Below are positions 1 through 5,563 of a DNA stretch of 6,439 nucleotides, in pieces. Position 1 is the stretch's first letter, and every line of letters starts with the position of its first letter. Both the position numbers and the translations under genes were made by a program. Source of the stretch: Gammaproteobacteria bacterium (GTDB lineage Bacteria > Pseudomonadota > Gammaproteobacteria > Pseudomonadales > Pseudomonadaceae); the NCBI GenBank assembly GCA_012513235.1, contig JAAZCO010000200.1, positions 1 to 6,439 of the forward strand, read 5' to 3'. A model generated the notes under the pieces. That model did not search any database. It was not told the origin of the DNA and saw nothing but the letters and a program-made list of their open reading frames with translations.

Positions 1-401
1 CCTTGCTCTTTATCAAGGATTTCAAAACCAATACTGTTATCGGTAGGCGTCACACCTGCTGCAGCTAATTTTAGACGGGCATTTGACAAGTCTGAAGCTT
101 TAACCAACAAGGCACCCGAGTTGGGCTCGACACGGTAATTGATACCTGCACCGCCTAAGGTTTCCAACACTTGATTGGCATCCAGCCCTGCGAGGCTGCC
201 ATACAAGGGACGGTAATCCGGTTCTTGCGACCACAACACCACGGCAAAACCAATGGCGACACTGGCAGCTAATCCGACCAACAAGGCAATCTGACGCATC
301 GCTGGCATATTCGCCAGGTTATCTAGAAATGCAAAACCTGCAAAAGCGGACTTAGCCGGCTTCTCGGTGGTTTGTGGTGTGTTTGCCGTTGCGTCAACCA
401 T
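1..401 (-). CDS. fliF: Flagellar MS-ring protein FliF, N-terminal part (runs off the window)
   Basis: FliF builds the MS ring, the inner-membrane base on which the flagellar rotor and export gate assemble. Only the first 133 residues are visible. After a polar leader of about 35 residues (containing TTEKPAKSAF) there is one hydrophobic segment at about 37-57 (IALLVGLAASVAIGFAVVLW). The periplasmic start follows with the typical PDYRPLYGSL (61-70), then the first ring-building motif of the YscJ/FliF family, including LGGAGINYRVEPNSGALLV and the NARLKLAAAGVTP stretch. The ATG at 401 is chosen because AGGGGCGA lies just upstream and overlaps the fliE stop codon, which suggests translational coupling. 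The gap to fliE is 12 bases, so the two are co-transcribed from the sigma-54 promoter before fliE. The C-terminal FliG-binding part lies outside the window. The family call is very secure. Confidence 0.97.
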   Translation of the reverse strand, partial: MVDATANTPQTTEKPAKSAFAGFAFLDNLANMPAMRQIALLVGLAASVAIGFAVVLWSQEPDYRPLYGSLAGLDANQVLETLGGAGINYRVEPNSGALLVKASDLSNARLKLAAAGVTPTDNSIGFEILDKEQ

Positions 402-413
402 GATCTATCGCCC

Positions 414-749
414 CTAAACTGGCATCTGCATAATATCTTGATAAGCCTGAACCAGTTTATTACGAACCTGAGTCATGGCTTGAAATGATACGCTCGCTTT
501 TTGCGAAGCGATCATCACGTCGGTTAAATCGACGCCACTTTGCCCTATTTCAAAGGCATTAGCGAGCTGGTTTGAGGCTTGTTGGGTTTCATTCACCTTG
601 CCCACGGCTTGACCAAGCATTTCAGCAAAGTTAGGGCCGCCCGCCGCTTGAGTCGTTTCCACTGCAGCAGGCTTCATGCGCGACATGGCATCCGCCTGCA
701 TACTGCGCATTTCTAACATCAACCGATTAAATTCTATACCTTGGCTCAT
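414..749 (-). CDS. fliE: Flagellar hook-basal body complex protein FliE
   Basis: FliE is the small adaptor that joins the MS ring and export gate to the proximal rod; it is exported by the flagellar type III system and so has no Sec signal. The product is 111 residues, in the usual 100-110 range. The N-terminal half is polar and low in complexity. The conserved C-terminal half starts at about residue 74 (DLTDVMIASQKASVSFQAM) and ends in the family hallmark VRNKLVQAYQDIMQMPV. I take the ATG at 749 (MSQGIEF), which has GGGGAG six bases upstream. An in-frame GTG at 764 lies before that ribosome site and is unlikely to be used. It is the first gene of the fliEF... operon, behind a sigma-54 promoter. 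Upstream is yadH rather than fleR. Confidence 0.97.
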   Translation of the reverse strand: MSQGIEFNRLMLEMRSMQADAMSRMKPAAVETTQAAGGPNFAEMLGQAVGKVNETQQASNQLANAFEIGQSGVDLTDVMIASQKASVSFQAMTQVRNKLVQAYQDIMQMPV

Positions 750-755
750 CTTTAT

Positions 756-761
756 CTCCCC
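756..761 (-). promoter_or_regulatory. Ribosome binding site of fliE (decides the start)
   Basis: On the minus strand GGGGAG is followed by six bases and then the ATG at 749. This favours the MSQGIEF start over the GTG at 764, for which the same site would lie inside the coding sequence. Confidence 0.75.
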
Positions 762-801
762 CACCGCTTCTTTGACGCTTTGCGATACTTAGGAAGACAA
801 A

Positions 802-818
802 AGCAATTTTCAGGCCAA
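802..818 (-). promoter_or_regulatory. Sigma-54 (RpoN) promoter of the fliEF operon
   Basis: The minus strand reads TTGGCCTGAAAATTGCT. It has the invariant GG (-24) and GC (-12) separated by exactly ten bases, and both flanking blocks (TTGGC and TTGCT) match the RpoN consensus. Initiation is expected near position 791, giving a leader of roughly 40 bases before the fliE ATG at 749. In Pseudomonas aeruginosa the fliE operon is a class II flagellar operon needing RpoN and the activator FleQ, so the element fits its gene. Its -24 box begins about 18 bases past the yadH stop. Activator sites would then lie inside the 3' end of yadH or downstream of the promoter; I could not identify them. Confidence 0.88.
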
Positions 819-835
819 CTTACAAAACAACCACC

Positions 836-1615
836 TTAGCTACGCATACCTCGACCCGAAATCAGCAAACGCACACAAATGGTATAGAGCACTAAAGTAG
901 TCAACAACATCAAGCCAATCGCCACACTGATATCAATATCTGAGATACCCAAAATACCGTAACGAAAAGCGTTGACCATATGCAAAATCGGATTGGCCAT
1001 AGAAATGGTTTTCCAAAATGGCCCCAACATATCAATCGAGTAAAACACTCCACCTAAGTAAGTTAAGGGCGTCAAGACAAAGGATGGAATAATAGAAATA
1101 TCATCAAAGTTGCGGGCAAAAATAGCGTTTAAAAACCCACCCAAGGCAAACACTGCCGAAGTGCAGACAATCACTACGATGGTGATACCTAAGTTATGCA
1201 CCTGCAACTTGGTAAAAAACAGCGATAAAATCGACACTATGACGGCCACACCTAAGCCGCGCAAAATACCACCCAATACAAAACCAATCAAAATGGTATG
1301 CGGCGATACCGGCGATACCATCAACTCCTCAATGGAGTTTTGAAACTTCGCACTAAAGAAACTCGACACCACGTTACTGTATGAGTTGGTAATCACTGAC
1401 ATCATAATCAGGCCAGGCACAATATACTGCATATAGGTAAAACCATGCATATCGCCAATTTGACTACCAATCAAATTACCGAAAATCACAAAATATAAAA
1501 CCATGGTAATGGCTGGCGGCAGTAAGGTTTGCGGCCAAATACGCAAAAAACGTCGCGCTTCACGATGCACAATGGTGCGTAAGGCGACTAGATTGGATCG
1601 TAATTCTGCACTCAC
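836..1615 (-). CDS. yadH: ABC-2 type exporter permease, YadH family
   Basis: This is the membrane subunit of an ABC-2 exporter whose ATPase is the gene just upstream. The product is 259 residues, about the length of Escherichia coli YadH, and closely resembles it along its whole length (for example YFVIFGNLIGSQIGDMHGF at 41-59 and VLTPLTYLGGVFYS at 180-193). About six hydrophobic segments are visible, near 32-50, 62-80, 108-132, 143-168, 175-195 and 230-251. The ABC-2 signature lies around 208-223 (NPILHMVNAFRYGILG), and the protein ends in GRGMRS. Translation starts at a GTG at 1615 that overlaps the yadG stop as GTGA, with AGGAGG nine bases upstream. The pair is therefore translationally coupled. 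The substrate is unknown. The family is close to drug and polysaccharide exporters, but no substrate can be read from the sequence. Confidence 0.95.
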   Translation of the reverse strand: MSAELRSNLVALRTIVHREARRFLRIWPQTLLPPAITMVLYFVIFGNLIGSQIGDMHGFTYMQYIVPGLIMMSVITNSYSNVVSSFFSAKFQNSIEELMVSPVSPHTILIGFVLGGILRGLGVAVIVSILSLFFTKLQVHNLGITIVVIVCTSAVFALGGFLNAIFARNFDDISIIPSFVLTPLTYLGGVFYSIDMLGPFWKTISMANPILHMVNAFRYGILGISDIDISVAIGLMLLTTLVLYTICVRLLISGRGMRS

Positions 1616-2544
1616 AGTTGTTCGCCTCCTAAGTTTTTCTCCACCAATGACACAAACAACTCCTCAAGTCGGTTACTTTTATTGCGCAAACTCAGTACTT
1701 CAATACCCTGGGCGGATAATTGCGTAAATAGATCTGTCAGCCCACGGCTCTTTTCAACTTGCACCTGCAAAGTGCACTCATCGAGCAACTCGGCAGGATA
1801 GCCTTGCAATTGCGGCGTATGCTGTTGCATCTCTTTTAAATCAAGTAAGAAGGTTTCATTGGAAAGCTGACCCAGTAAAGCCCGCATACTGGTGTTTTCA
1901 ACAATGGTGCCATGATCAATAATGGCAATATTGCGGCACAGCTGCTCGGCTTCTTCGAGGTAGTGCGTGGTCAAAATAATAGTTGTACCCTGCTCGTTCA
2001 GCTCGGTGAGGTACTCCCACATTGAACGGCGTAACTCAATATCAACACCTGCAGTCGGCTCATCCAGAATCAACAAACGCGGCTTATGCATTAAAGCTCG
2101 AGCAATCATTAGGCGGCGCTTCATACCGCCTGACAACATACGCGAAGCTGAGTCACGCTTATCCCACAAACCCAGTTGCTTTAGCAGTTCTTCAGCCCGC
2201 ACTCGCGCGTCTTTGAGCTTAATACCGTAATAACCCGCTTGCGTAGTTAAGATATTGTAAGCCGTTTCAAACTGATTAAAGTTAAATTCCTGCGGCACTA
2301 AACCAATGCAACGCTTGAGTGCCAACGGGTCAGTTTCTAAGTCGTGACCAAACACTTGTACGCTGCCACTGGTTTTATTGACCAAGGTGGAAAGAATACC
2401 AATGGTGGTCGATTTACCTGCACCATTGGGGCCCAGCAAGGCAAAAAAATCACCCTCGGCCACTTCTAAATCAACACCTTTAAGGGCTTCAAAGCCATTT
2501 GCATAGCTCTTTCTTAATTGCTGAATGGATAACGCCAACGTCAT
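1612..2544 (-). CDS. yadG: ABC-2 exporter ATP-binding protein, YadG family
   Basis: This ATPase powers the YadGH exporter at the cytoplasmic face of the inner membrane. All nucleotide-binding motifs are intact in the 310-residue product: Walker A GPNGAGKST (38-46), Q-loop Q85 in LVPQEFNFN, ABC signature LSGGMKRR (137-144), Walker B LLILDEP (157-163) followed by TAGVD, and the switch histidine H194 in TTHYLEEAE. It resembles Escherichia coli YadG throughout, including the C-terminal stretch NRLEELFVSLV. The ATG at 2544 (MTLALSIQQL) matches the family start; a TTG at 2559 is in frame but would add only five residues. Neither start has a strong Shine-Dalgarno sequence, only an AT-rich leader, so initiation may be modest. 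It overlaps yadH by four bases. An 86-base gap containing a hairpin separates it from the DUF1285 gene upstream. Confidence 0.96.
   Translation of the reverse strand: MTLALSIQQLRKSYANGFEALKGVDLEVAEGDFFALLGPNGAGKSTTIGILSTLVNKTSGSVQVFGHDLETDPLALKRCIGLVPQEFNFNQFETAYNILTTQAGYYGIKLKDARVRAEELLKQLGLWDKRDSASRMLSGGMKRRLMIARALMHKPRLLILDEPTAGVDIELRRSMWEYLTELNEQGTTIILTTHYLEEAEQLCRNIAIIDHGTIVENTSMRALLGQLSNETFLLDLKEMQQHTPQLQGYPAELLDECTLQVQVEKSRGLTDLFTQLSAQGIEVLSLRNKSNRLEELFVSLVEKNLGGEQL
1625..1630 (-). promoter_or_regulatory. Ribosome binding site of yadH inside the end of yadG
   Basis: A perfect AGGAGG on the minus strand lies nine bases before the GTG at 1615, within the last codons of yadG (Gly-Gly). 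It supports the unusual GTG start and coupling of the permease to the ATPase. Confidence 0.75.
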
Positions 2545-2591
2545 AATAATTGCACACAAATTTTAGATTTAAAAATATAAATGGGGGCTCA

Positions 2592-2612
2592 CCTGCACTT
2601 TTACAAGTCAGG
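2592..2612 (-). other. Hairpin in the gap between the DUF1285 gene and yadG
   Basis: On the minus strand CCTGACTT and AAGTGCAGG can pair through CCTG/CAGG and ACTT/AAGT with a single bulged G, enclosing a GTAA tetraloop of the stable GNRA type. No uridine run follows directly, so it is not a clear intrinsic terminator. It may be a processing or attenuation element in the yadGH leader, or chance. I found no convincing -35/-10 pair for yadGH in this gap, so read-through from upstream is possible. Confidence 0.3.
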
Positions 2613-2614
2613 AC

Positions 2615-2636
2615 TTTTATGCTCTTGAGCTTAAAA
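2615..2636. repeat. 22-base near-perfect palindrome across the end of the DUF1285 gene
   Basis: Arms TTTTATGCTC and GAGCTTAAAA match as an inverted repeat at nine of ten positions around a central TT. It covers the TAA stop of the DUF1285 gene and the bases after it. The two-base centre suits a protein-binding site better than an RNA hairpin, but no regulator is known for it and AT-rich palindromes do arise by chance. Confidence 0.3.
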
Positions 2637-3188
2637 CGCCCCTAAACTATAAAATTCGCCCTGACTCCACACTCCCAAAACACGCTGCCCATCGATCATC
2701 TGCTCGGTTGCAACATCCACTAAACGATAAAAATCACTGCGTTGTAAACGCACCATAAGATGATTACCAATAGATACAGAGGGTGATGGCTCTTGCGTTT
2801 GCGGATCAACCTCAACGCACAGTGGATGTTCAGAACTGATCAGCAGCACATCATCAAGATTGGTGGTGACATACACTGACTGGTCACGCCCTTCCCCTTC
2901 GATACGGGTATCAATCGAGACAAAAGGTGCATCCTCAACCACAATACTCAGCTTTTCCAACGGTGTAACTAGAAAATACTGCTCGCCTTCACGGCGCAAT
3001 AAACGCGAAAATAACTGCACCAACGCTGGGCGTTTAATCTCACCCCCTTGGTGAAACCAAGTACCGTTCTTGGCAATGCGCATTTCACTGTCGCCCAACT
3101 GCGTTGGCTGCCAATCGGCATTGTAAGATAAACGCTCAGCACTGCTGGCTAAACGCTCTAGAACATCACTCGATGCATGACTGGACAT
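2631..3188 (-). CDS. DUF1285 domain protein, conserved, function unknown
   Basis: The 185-residue product has the features of the DUF1285 family found in proteobacteria including Pseudomonas. The core is residues 37-92, with NGTWFHQGGEIKRPALVQLF (41-60), then LLRREGEQYFLVTPLEKLSI and VVEDAPFVSI. The second half is rich in beta strands and ends in WSQGEFYSLGAF. There is no signal peptide, membrane segment or recognisable catalytic motif, so it is probably a soluble cytoplasmic protein. The start is the ATG at 3188, with GTAGG about ten bases before it. It lies 15 bases after the stop of the DUF4823 lipoprotein gene, so the two very probably form one transcript. I know of no established function for the family and do not assign one. 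Confidence 0.9.
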   Translation of the reverse strand: MSSHASSDVLERLASSAERLSYNADWQPTQLGDSEMRIAKNGTWFHQGGEIKRPALVQLFSRLLRREGEQYFLVTPLEKLSIVVEDAPFVSIDTRIEGEGRDQSVYVTTNLDDVLLISSEHPLCVEVDPQTQEPSPSVSIGNHLMVRLQRSDFYRLVDVATEQMIDGQRVLGVWSQGEFYSLGAF

Positions 3189-3203
3189 GATTGCGAACCT
3201 ACT

Positions 3204-3809
3204 TTATGGATACAGACCTAATAAACGCCGTGCATAATCACGCAGCGGTGGGCGTATTAAATCTTCGGGCTTATTATTATGGAACGTTAAAAAGCCACCG
3301 CGATTACGAATATTGGCAGTATCAATTAAATAACCACTGCCCACTTCCACTAGCATCAGGTGAATAGCACCGCGCTCCACACCTAAGCGCGCTCCCGTTT
3401 CTTGACGGGACTTAAATTCATCCCAACTACCTATGCGATCATTGCCTTGGGCAAAGCGCGTGTACAGCAAGTAATGAGCACCTGCTTGGCGTGCCGCTTG
3501 CAGAGCCTCATCATAATGCAACGGCTTGGGCGAGCGACTCAAGTGCGGAAAGTATTCCACAAAAGCATTAAATGTTTCTTGGGCGACAATATTAAAATAC
3601 GCTGGCGGATACCCTAAAGGGATAAAGTTGTCTTGGCTGATGTAAATATAAGAGTCAGCTTGCAAGCGCCAATTATTTGCGCGTTTAATTTCACTGTGAT
3701 TAAGCAACCCTACATCGCGTAAGTGATACTCAGCCTCAGCAGTGAGGTCGCTGACCTTCATACATGATGCCAATGTCACAGCGACTAGAATCAGTAATAT
3801 ACGGCGCAT
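3204..3809 (-). CDS. DUF4823 domain lipoprotein, function unknown
   Basis: The product is a 201-residue predicted lipoprotein. A short signal (MRRILLILVAVT) leads to the lipobox LASC, with the lipidated cysteine at position 16. The residue after it is methionine rather than aspartate, which by the usual rule points to the outer membrane. The mature part resembles the DUF4823 family of Pseudomonas: KVSDLTAEAEYHLRDVGLL, NNWRLQADSYIYISQ (46-60), AGAHYLLYTRFAQGNDRIGS (109-128) and the ending RNRGGFLTFHNNKPEDLIRP. The ATG at 3809 is chosen because AAGGTGG lies eight bases upstream and because it puts the signal peptide at the very start; a TTG at 3833 would bury it. The DUF1285 gene follows after 15 bases. 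No catalytic motif is visible and its role is unknown. Confidence 0.9.
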   Translation of the reverse strand: MRRILLILVAVTLASCMKVSDLTAEAEYHLRDVGLLNHSEIKRANNWRLQADSYIYISQDNFIPLGYPPAYFNIVAQETFNAFVEYFPHLSRSPKPLHYDEALQAARQAGAHYLLYTRFAQGNDRIGSWDEFKSRQETGARLGVERGAIHLMLVEVGSGYLIDTANIRNRGGFLTFHNNKPEDLIRPPLRDYARRLLGLYP

Positions 3810-3815
3810 TATGAT

Positions 3816-3824
3816 ATCCACCTT
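3816..3824 (-). promoter_or_regulatory. Ribosome binding site of the DUF4823 gene (decides the start)
   Basis: TAAGGTGG on the minus strand ends eight bases before the ATG at 3809, fixing the start just before the lipoprotein signal peptide. Confidence 0.65.
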
Positions 3825-3830
3825 AAGCGT

Positions 3831-3866
3831 CAAAAGAATAACCTGCTCCAGCTTACTAAGCAGGTT
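3831..3866 (-). terminator. Probable intrinsic terminator or attenuator after the TetR-family gene
   Basis: On the minus strand AACCTGCT and AGCAGGTT form a perfect eight-base-pair stem around an 11-base loop, followed by ATTCTTTTG, a broken T-run. This fits termination of the TetR gene, which ends about 35 bases upstream. The DUF4823 ATG lies only 22 bases after the stem and I see no good promoter between them. The element could therefore also act as a leaky attenuator between the two genes. Confidence 0.5.
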
Positions 3867-3901
3867 TTACGCCAACCCACTAAGCTTTATCAATCGCATA
3901 G

Positions 3902-4570
3902 TTATTCTTGATCAAGAGTCGCTGTATCAGGTGTGTCTAGAGCGGCTTCATCACGCTTAGGGCGCTTATTACCCATACGCACACCAATATCCATCAAGAA
4001 TTGGAAAAAGCCTTCCTGATCCTCTAGCACATTACTCCAGAAGGGTGAGTGATAAAGCGCAACAGCGCCATGCACCAACGCCCATGCTGCACAGTAATGA
4101 AAATATGGCGGTACATCCTCAAGCTTACCTTCATCCACTCGACCTTCAATCAAGCGCGTTAAACGCTCAAAGTTAGAAGCGCGGATAGTATGCAACTGCT
4201 CAACCATTTCAGGGACTTGATGACCTTTAAGGACTTTTTCTTCAAGGCGATCAAATAAACGGTAACGCTGCGGGTCGCCCATGCGAAAAGAAAAATAAGC
4301 TCGAGATAACGCTTCTTTATCGCTAGCAACACTATCAGAGTGGAACAGCTCATTGAGCTCTCGCTCATAATCGAGCATAAGACGCAGATAAATTTCTGCT
4401 TTAGATTTGAAATGTTTGTAAATAGTACCTTTACCGATGCCCACGGTATCGGCAATCATTTCTACAGTGACAGAGTCTTCACCTTGCTCAAGAAACAACT
4501 TGAGCGAAGTATCCAGAATTTCTTGCTCTCTGCGGCGAAACTCACGAACCTTACGTGATTCTTTTTGCAT
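3902..4570 (-). CDS. TetR/AcrR family transcriptional regulator
   Basis: The 222-residue product has a TetR-type DNA-binding domain at about 10-62: ILDTSLKLFLEQGEDSVTVE, MIADTVGIGKGTIYKHFKSK, then AEIYLRLMLDYE. The recognition helix is at 44-54 (GIGKGTIYKHF). The rest is the helical ligand and dimerisation domain, with strongly Pseudomonas-like blocks such as DPQRYRLFDRLEEKV and FHYCAAWALVHGAVALYHSP. The end is a charged, probably disordered tail (KRPKRDEAALDTPDTATLDQE). The ligand cannot be read from the sequence. The start is the ATG at 4570, which has no clear Shine-Dalgarno sequence but gives the expected family N-terminus. A palindrome 80-105 bases upstream may be its own operator. The downstream DUF4823, DUF1285 and yadGH genes lie in the same direction and are possible but unproven targets. 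Confidence 0.93.
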   Translation of the reverse strand: MQKESRKVREFRRREQEILDTSLKLFLEQGEDSVTVEMIADTVGIGKGTIYKHFKSKAEIYLRLMLDYERELNELFHSDSVASDKEALSRAYFSFRMGDPQRYRLFDRLEEKVLKGHQVPEMVEQLHTIRASNFERLTRLIEGRVDEGKLEDVPPYFHYCAAWALVHGAVALYHSPFWSNVLEDQEGFFQFLMDIGVRMGNKRPKRDEAALDTPDTATLDQE

Positions 4571-4637
4571 ACTAGAACTACCAAGTCAAAAACAAAGTCC
4601 TATTATGACCTTATTCACAAAAAATGCACGAAACAAC

Positions 4638-4666
4638 GATACATTCTAAAATGACGAGTTATGCAA
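4638..4666 (-). promoter_or_regulatory. Candidate promoter of the TetR-family gene
   Basis: TTGCAT (4666-4661) and TGTATC (4643-4638) on the minus strand are separated by 17 bases, giving a weak sigma-70 candidate whose -35 box sits inside the palindrome. A competing candidate is the good -10 box CATAAT at 4607-4602, which lacks a clear -35 partner. The sequence alone does not choose between them. Confidence 0.25.
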
Positions 4667-4676
4667 AAATAGTCAT
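4651..4676. promoter_or_regulatory. 26-base imperfect palindrome, candidate operator of the TetR regulator
   Basis: The half-sites ATGACGAGTTATG and, read on the other strand, ATGACTATTTTTG agree at 10 of 13 positions, with perfect ATGAC ends. Length and symmetry suit the footprint of a TetR dimer, and the element lies in the only sizeable gap directly upstream of the TetR gene. That suggests autoregulation. Binding is inferred, not shown. Confidence 0.45.
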
Positions 4677-4777
4677 ACGTGCAGTATGGGGTAACTTTGC
4701 CAAATCAACACCACTGATTTAAAGCTTCACGCTCAATGCAGTAGGTCTTTGAAATAATGGTAGTGCCGATAACGACC

Positions 4778-5551
4778 TTAATCGTACATCTGCTTTTTCT
4801 TCCACTGCGCTTCATCTTCATCTTCTTGCGCCACTGCTGTTATCAACTCATTGTCCTGACCCGCATTAGGCTGCGTTTGCTCTGCCGACAAGCTTTGCGC
4901 TTGCACTAACAGCGCTTCAAACTCCGCTAAGGCCTGCTGATAAGGCGCAGGATTTTTTTGCTTCTTTAAAAACTGCACCGCACGCTCAAACACTAAGCGC
5001 GCCTGATTAGCGCGTTTTTGTGCTAAAAAGTCACCACCAATCGCATTAAAGTAATCAATATAGACACTCACCAACATATGCCGTACTTGGCTTAGCCACT
5101 TTTTCCCCTCAACAGCAGAAATCACTTTTTCCTCTGCTGCTCGCACAATTTGCGCCTGTAAACTTTCCAGTTGAAAACGCACATCTTTAATCTGCGTCTC
5201 ACTGGCAATTGCCAATGGAGTATTAGTTACGGGCAAAGCCTGCCCTTGCCCAATCAGTTCACGCAACTGATCAGCTCGCGCCTTGCAGGCAGCATTTTTA
5301 GGATCAAGAGCGATAAGCTCATCGCTTAATTTCAGCTCAATACGATTTAACAACTGTTTCAACTCAACACTGACCAATTGTCCTGGCAAGCTTTCGGACA
5401 AGGTGGCGCAACGTCTCTGACGATCAATTAGTTCAGCTTTACGTCGAGCTTTATTCAGAGTGTTTTTTTCTAAAACATTATTGAGATAGCCCAAAGACAG
5501 CAGCAGAACAATACCGGCGATCACTAAAGTAATTATGATAGTTGACGACAC
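4778..5551 (-). CDS. Conserved membrane-anchored protein with TPR-like stretch, function unknown
   Basis: The 257-residue product has one N-terminal membrane segment (about 4-22) followed by a basic stretch (ARRKAELIDRQRRC), so the bulk is expected in the cytoplasm. A long, mostly helical region follows, including LSESLPGQLVSVELKQLLNR (51-70). Residues 180-215 (ANQARLVFERAVQFLKKQKN onward) resemble one tetratricopeptide-like helical hairpin. The C-terminus is an acidic run followed by lysines: QEDEDEAQW then KKKQMYD. It reads like an uncharacterised protein I associate with Pseudomonas genomes. I choose the GTG at 5551, because AGAGGA lies six bases before it and the membrane segment then starts at the N-terminus; an in-frame ATG at 5620 would add 23 residues without a matching ribosome site. 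The gene lies 130 bases after the merR-like gene, so it may have its own promoter. I assign no function. Confidence 0.82.
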   Translation of the reverse strand: MSSTIIITLVIAGIVLLLSLGYLNNVLEKNTLNKARRKAELIDRQRRCATLSESLPGQLVSVELKQLLNRIELKLSDELIALDPKNAACKARADQLRELIGQGQALPVTNTPLAIASETQIKDVRFQLESLQAQIVRAAEEKVISAVEGKKWLSQVRHMLVSVYIDYFNAIGGDFLAQKRANQARLVFERAVQFLKKQKNPAPYQQALAEFEALLVQAQSLSAEQTQPNAGQDNELITAVAQEDEDEAQWKKKQMYD

Positions 5552-5557
5552 TGTGCA

Positions 5558-5563
5558 TCCTCT
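5558..5563 (-). promoter_or_regulatory. Ribosome binding site supporting a GTG start at 5551
   Basis: AGAGGA on the minus strand is six bases before the GTG. This is the main reason to prefer the shorter 257-residue form of the membrane-anchored protein. Confidence 0.6.

Larger units (their letters stand above)
4571..4777. other. 207-base non-coding region between the membrane-anchored protein gene and the TetR gene
   Basis: This is the longest gap in the window. It holds the 26-base palindrome (4651-4676), a shorter inverted repeat touching it (CATAC, five bases, GTATG at 4674-4688) and a third (AAATCA, seven bases, TGATTT at 4702-4720). I see no coding sequence, tRNA or clear terminator here. 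It is most likely the regulatory leader of the TetR gene. Confidence 0.5.

Noticed and set aside
931..943. TATCAATATCTGA, a near match to the IHF consensus WATCAANNNNTTR, about 115 bases upstream of the fliE promoter
   Set aside because: It has a mismatch in the conserved TTR block and lies in yadH coding DNA; such near matches are common in AT-rich sequence.
1302..1319. Tandem nine-base repeat GGCGATACC within yadH, encoding Ser-Pro-Val twice in outline
   Set aside because: The encoded stretch aligns with Escherichia coli YadH (as recalled) without an insertion, so it is not a fresh duplication.
1110..1343. Plus-strand open frames opposite yadH, yadG and other genes
   Set aside because: They lie antisense to well-supported genes, lack ribosome sites and have unnatural composition.
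2545..2585. AT-rich stretch with TATATT and TAAAAT as a yadG promoter
   Set aside because: No -35 box occurs at 16-18 bases from any of these -10-like hexamers; TTGTAA is 19-21 bases away, so the match is too weak to list.
4159..4455. 98-codon open frame on the minus strand within the TetR gene
   Set aside because: It is an out-of-frame shadow of the TetR gene, with no ribosome site or recognisable protein features.
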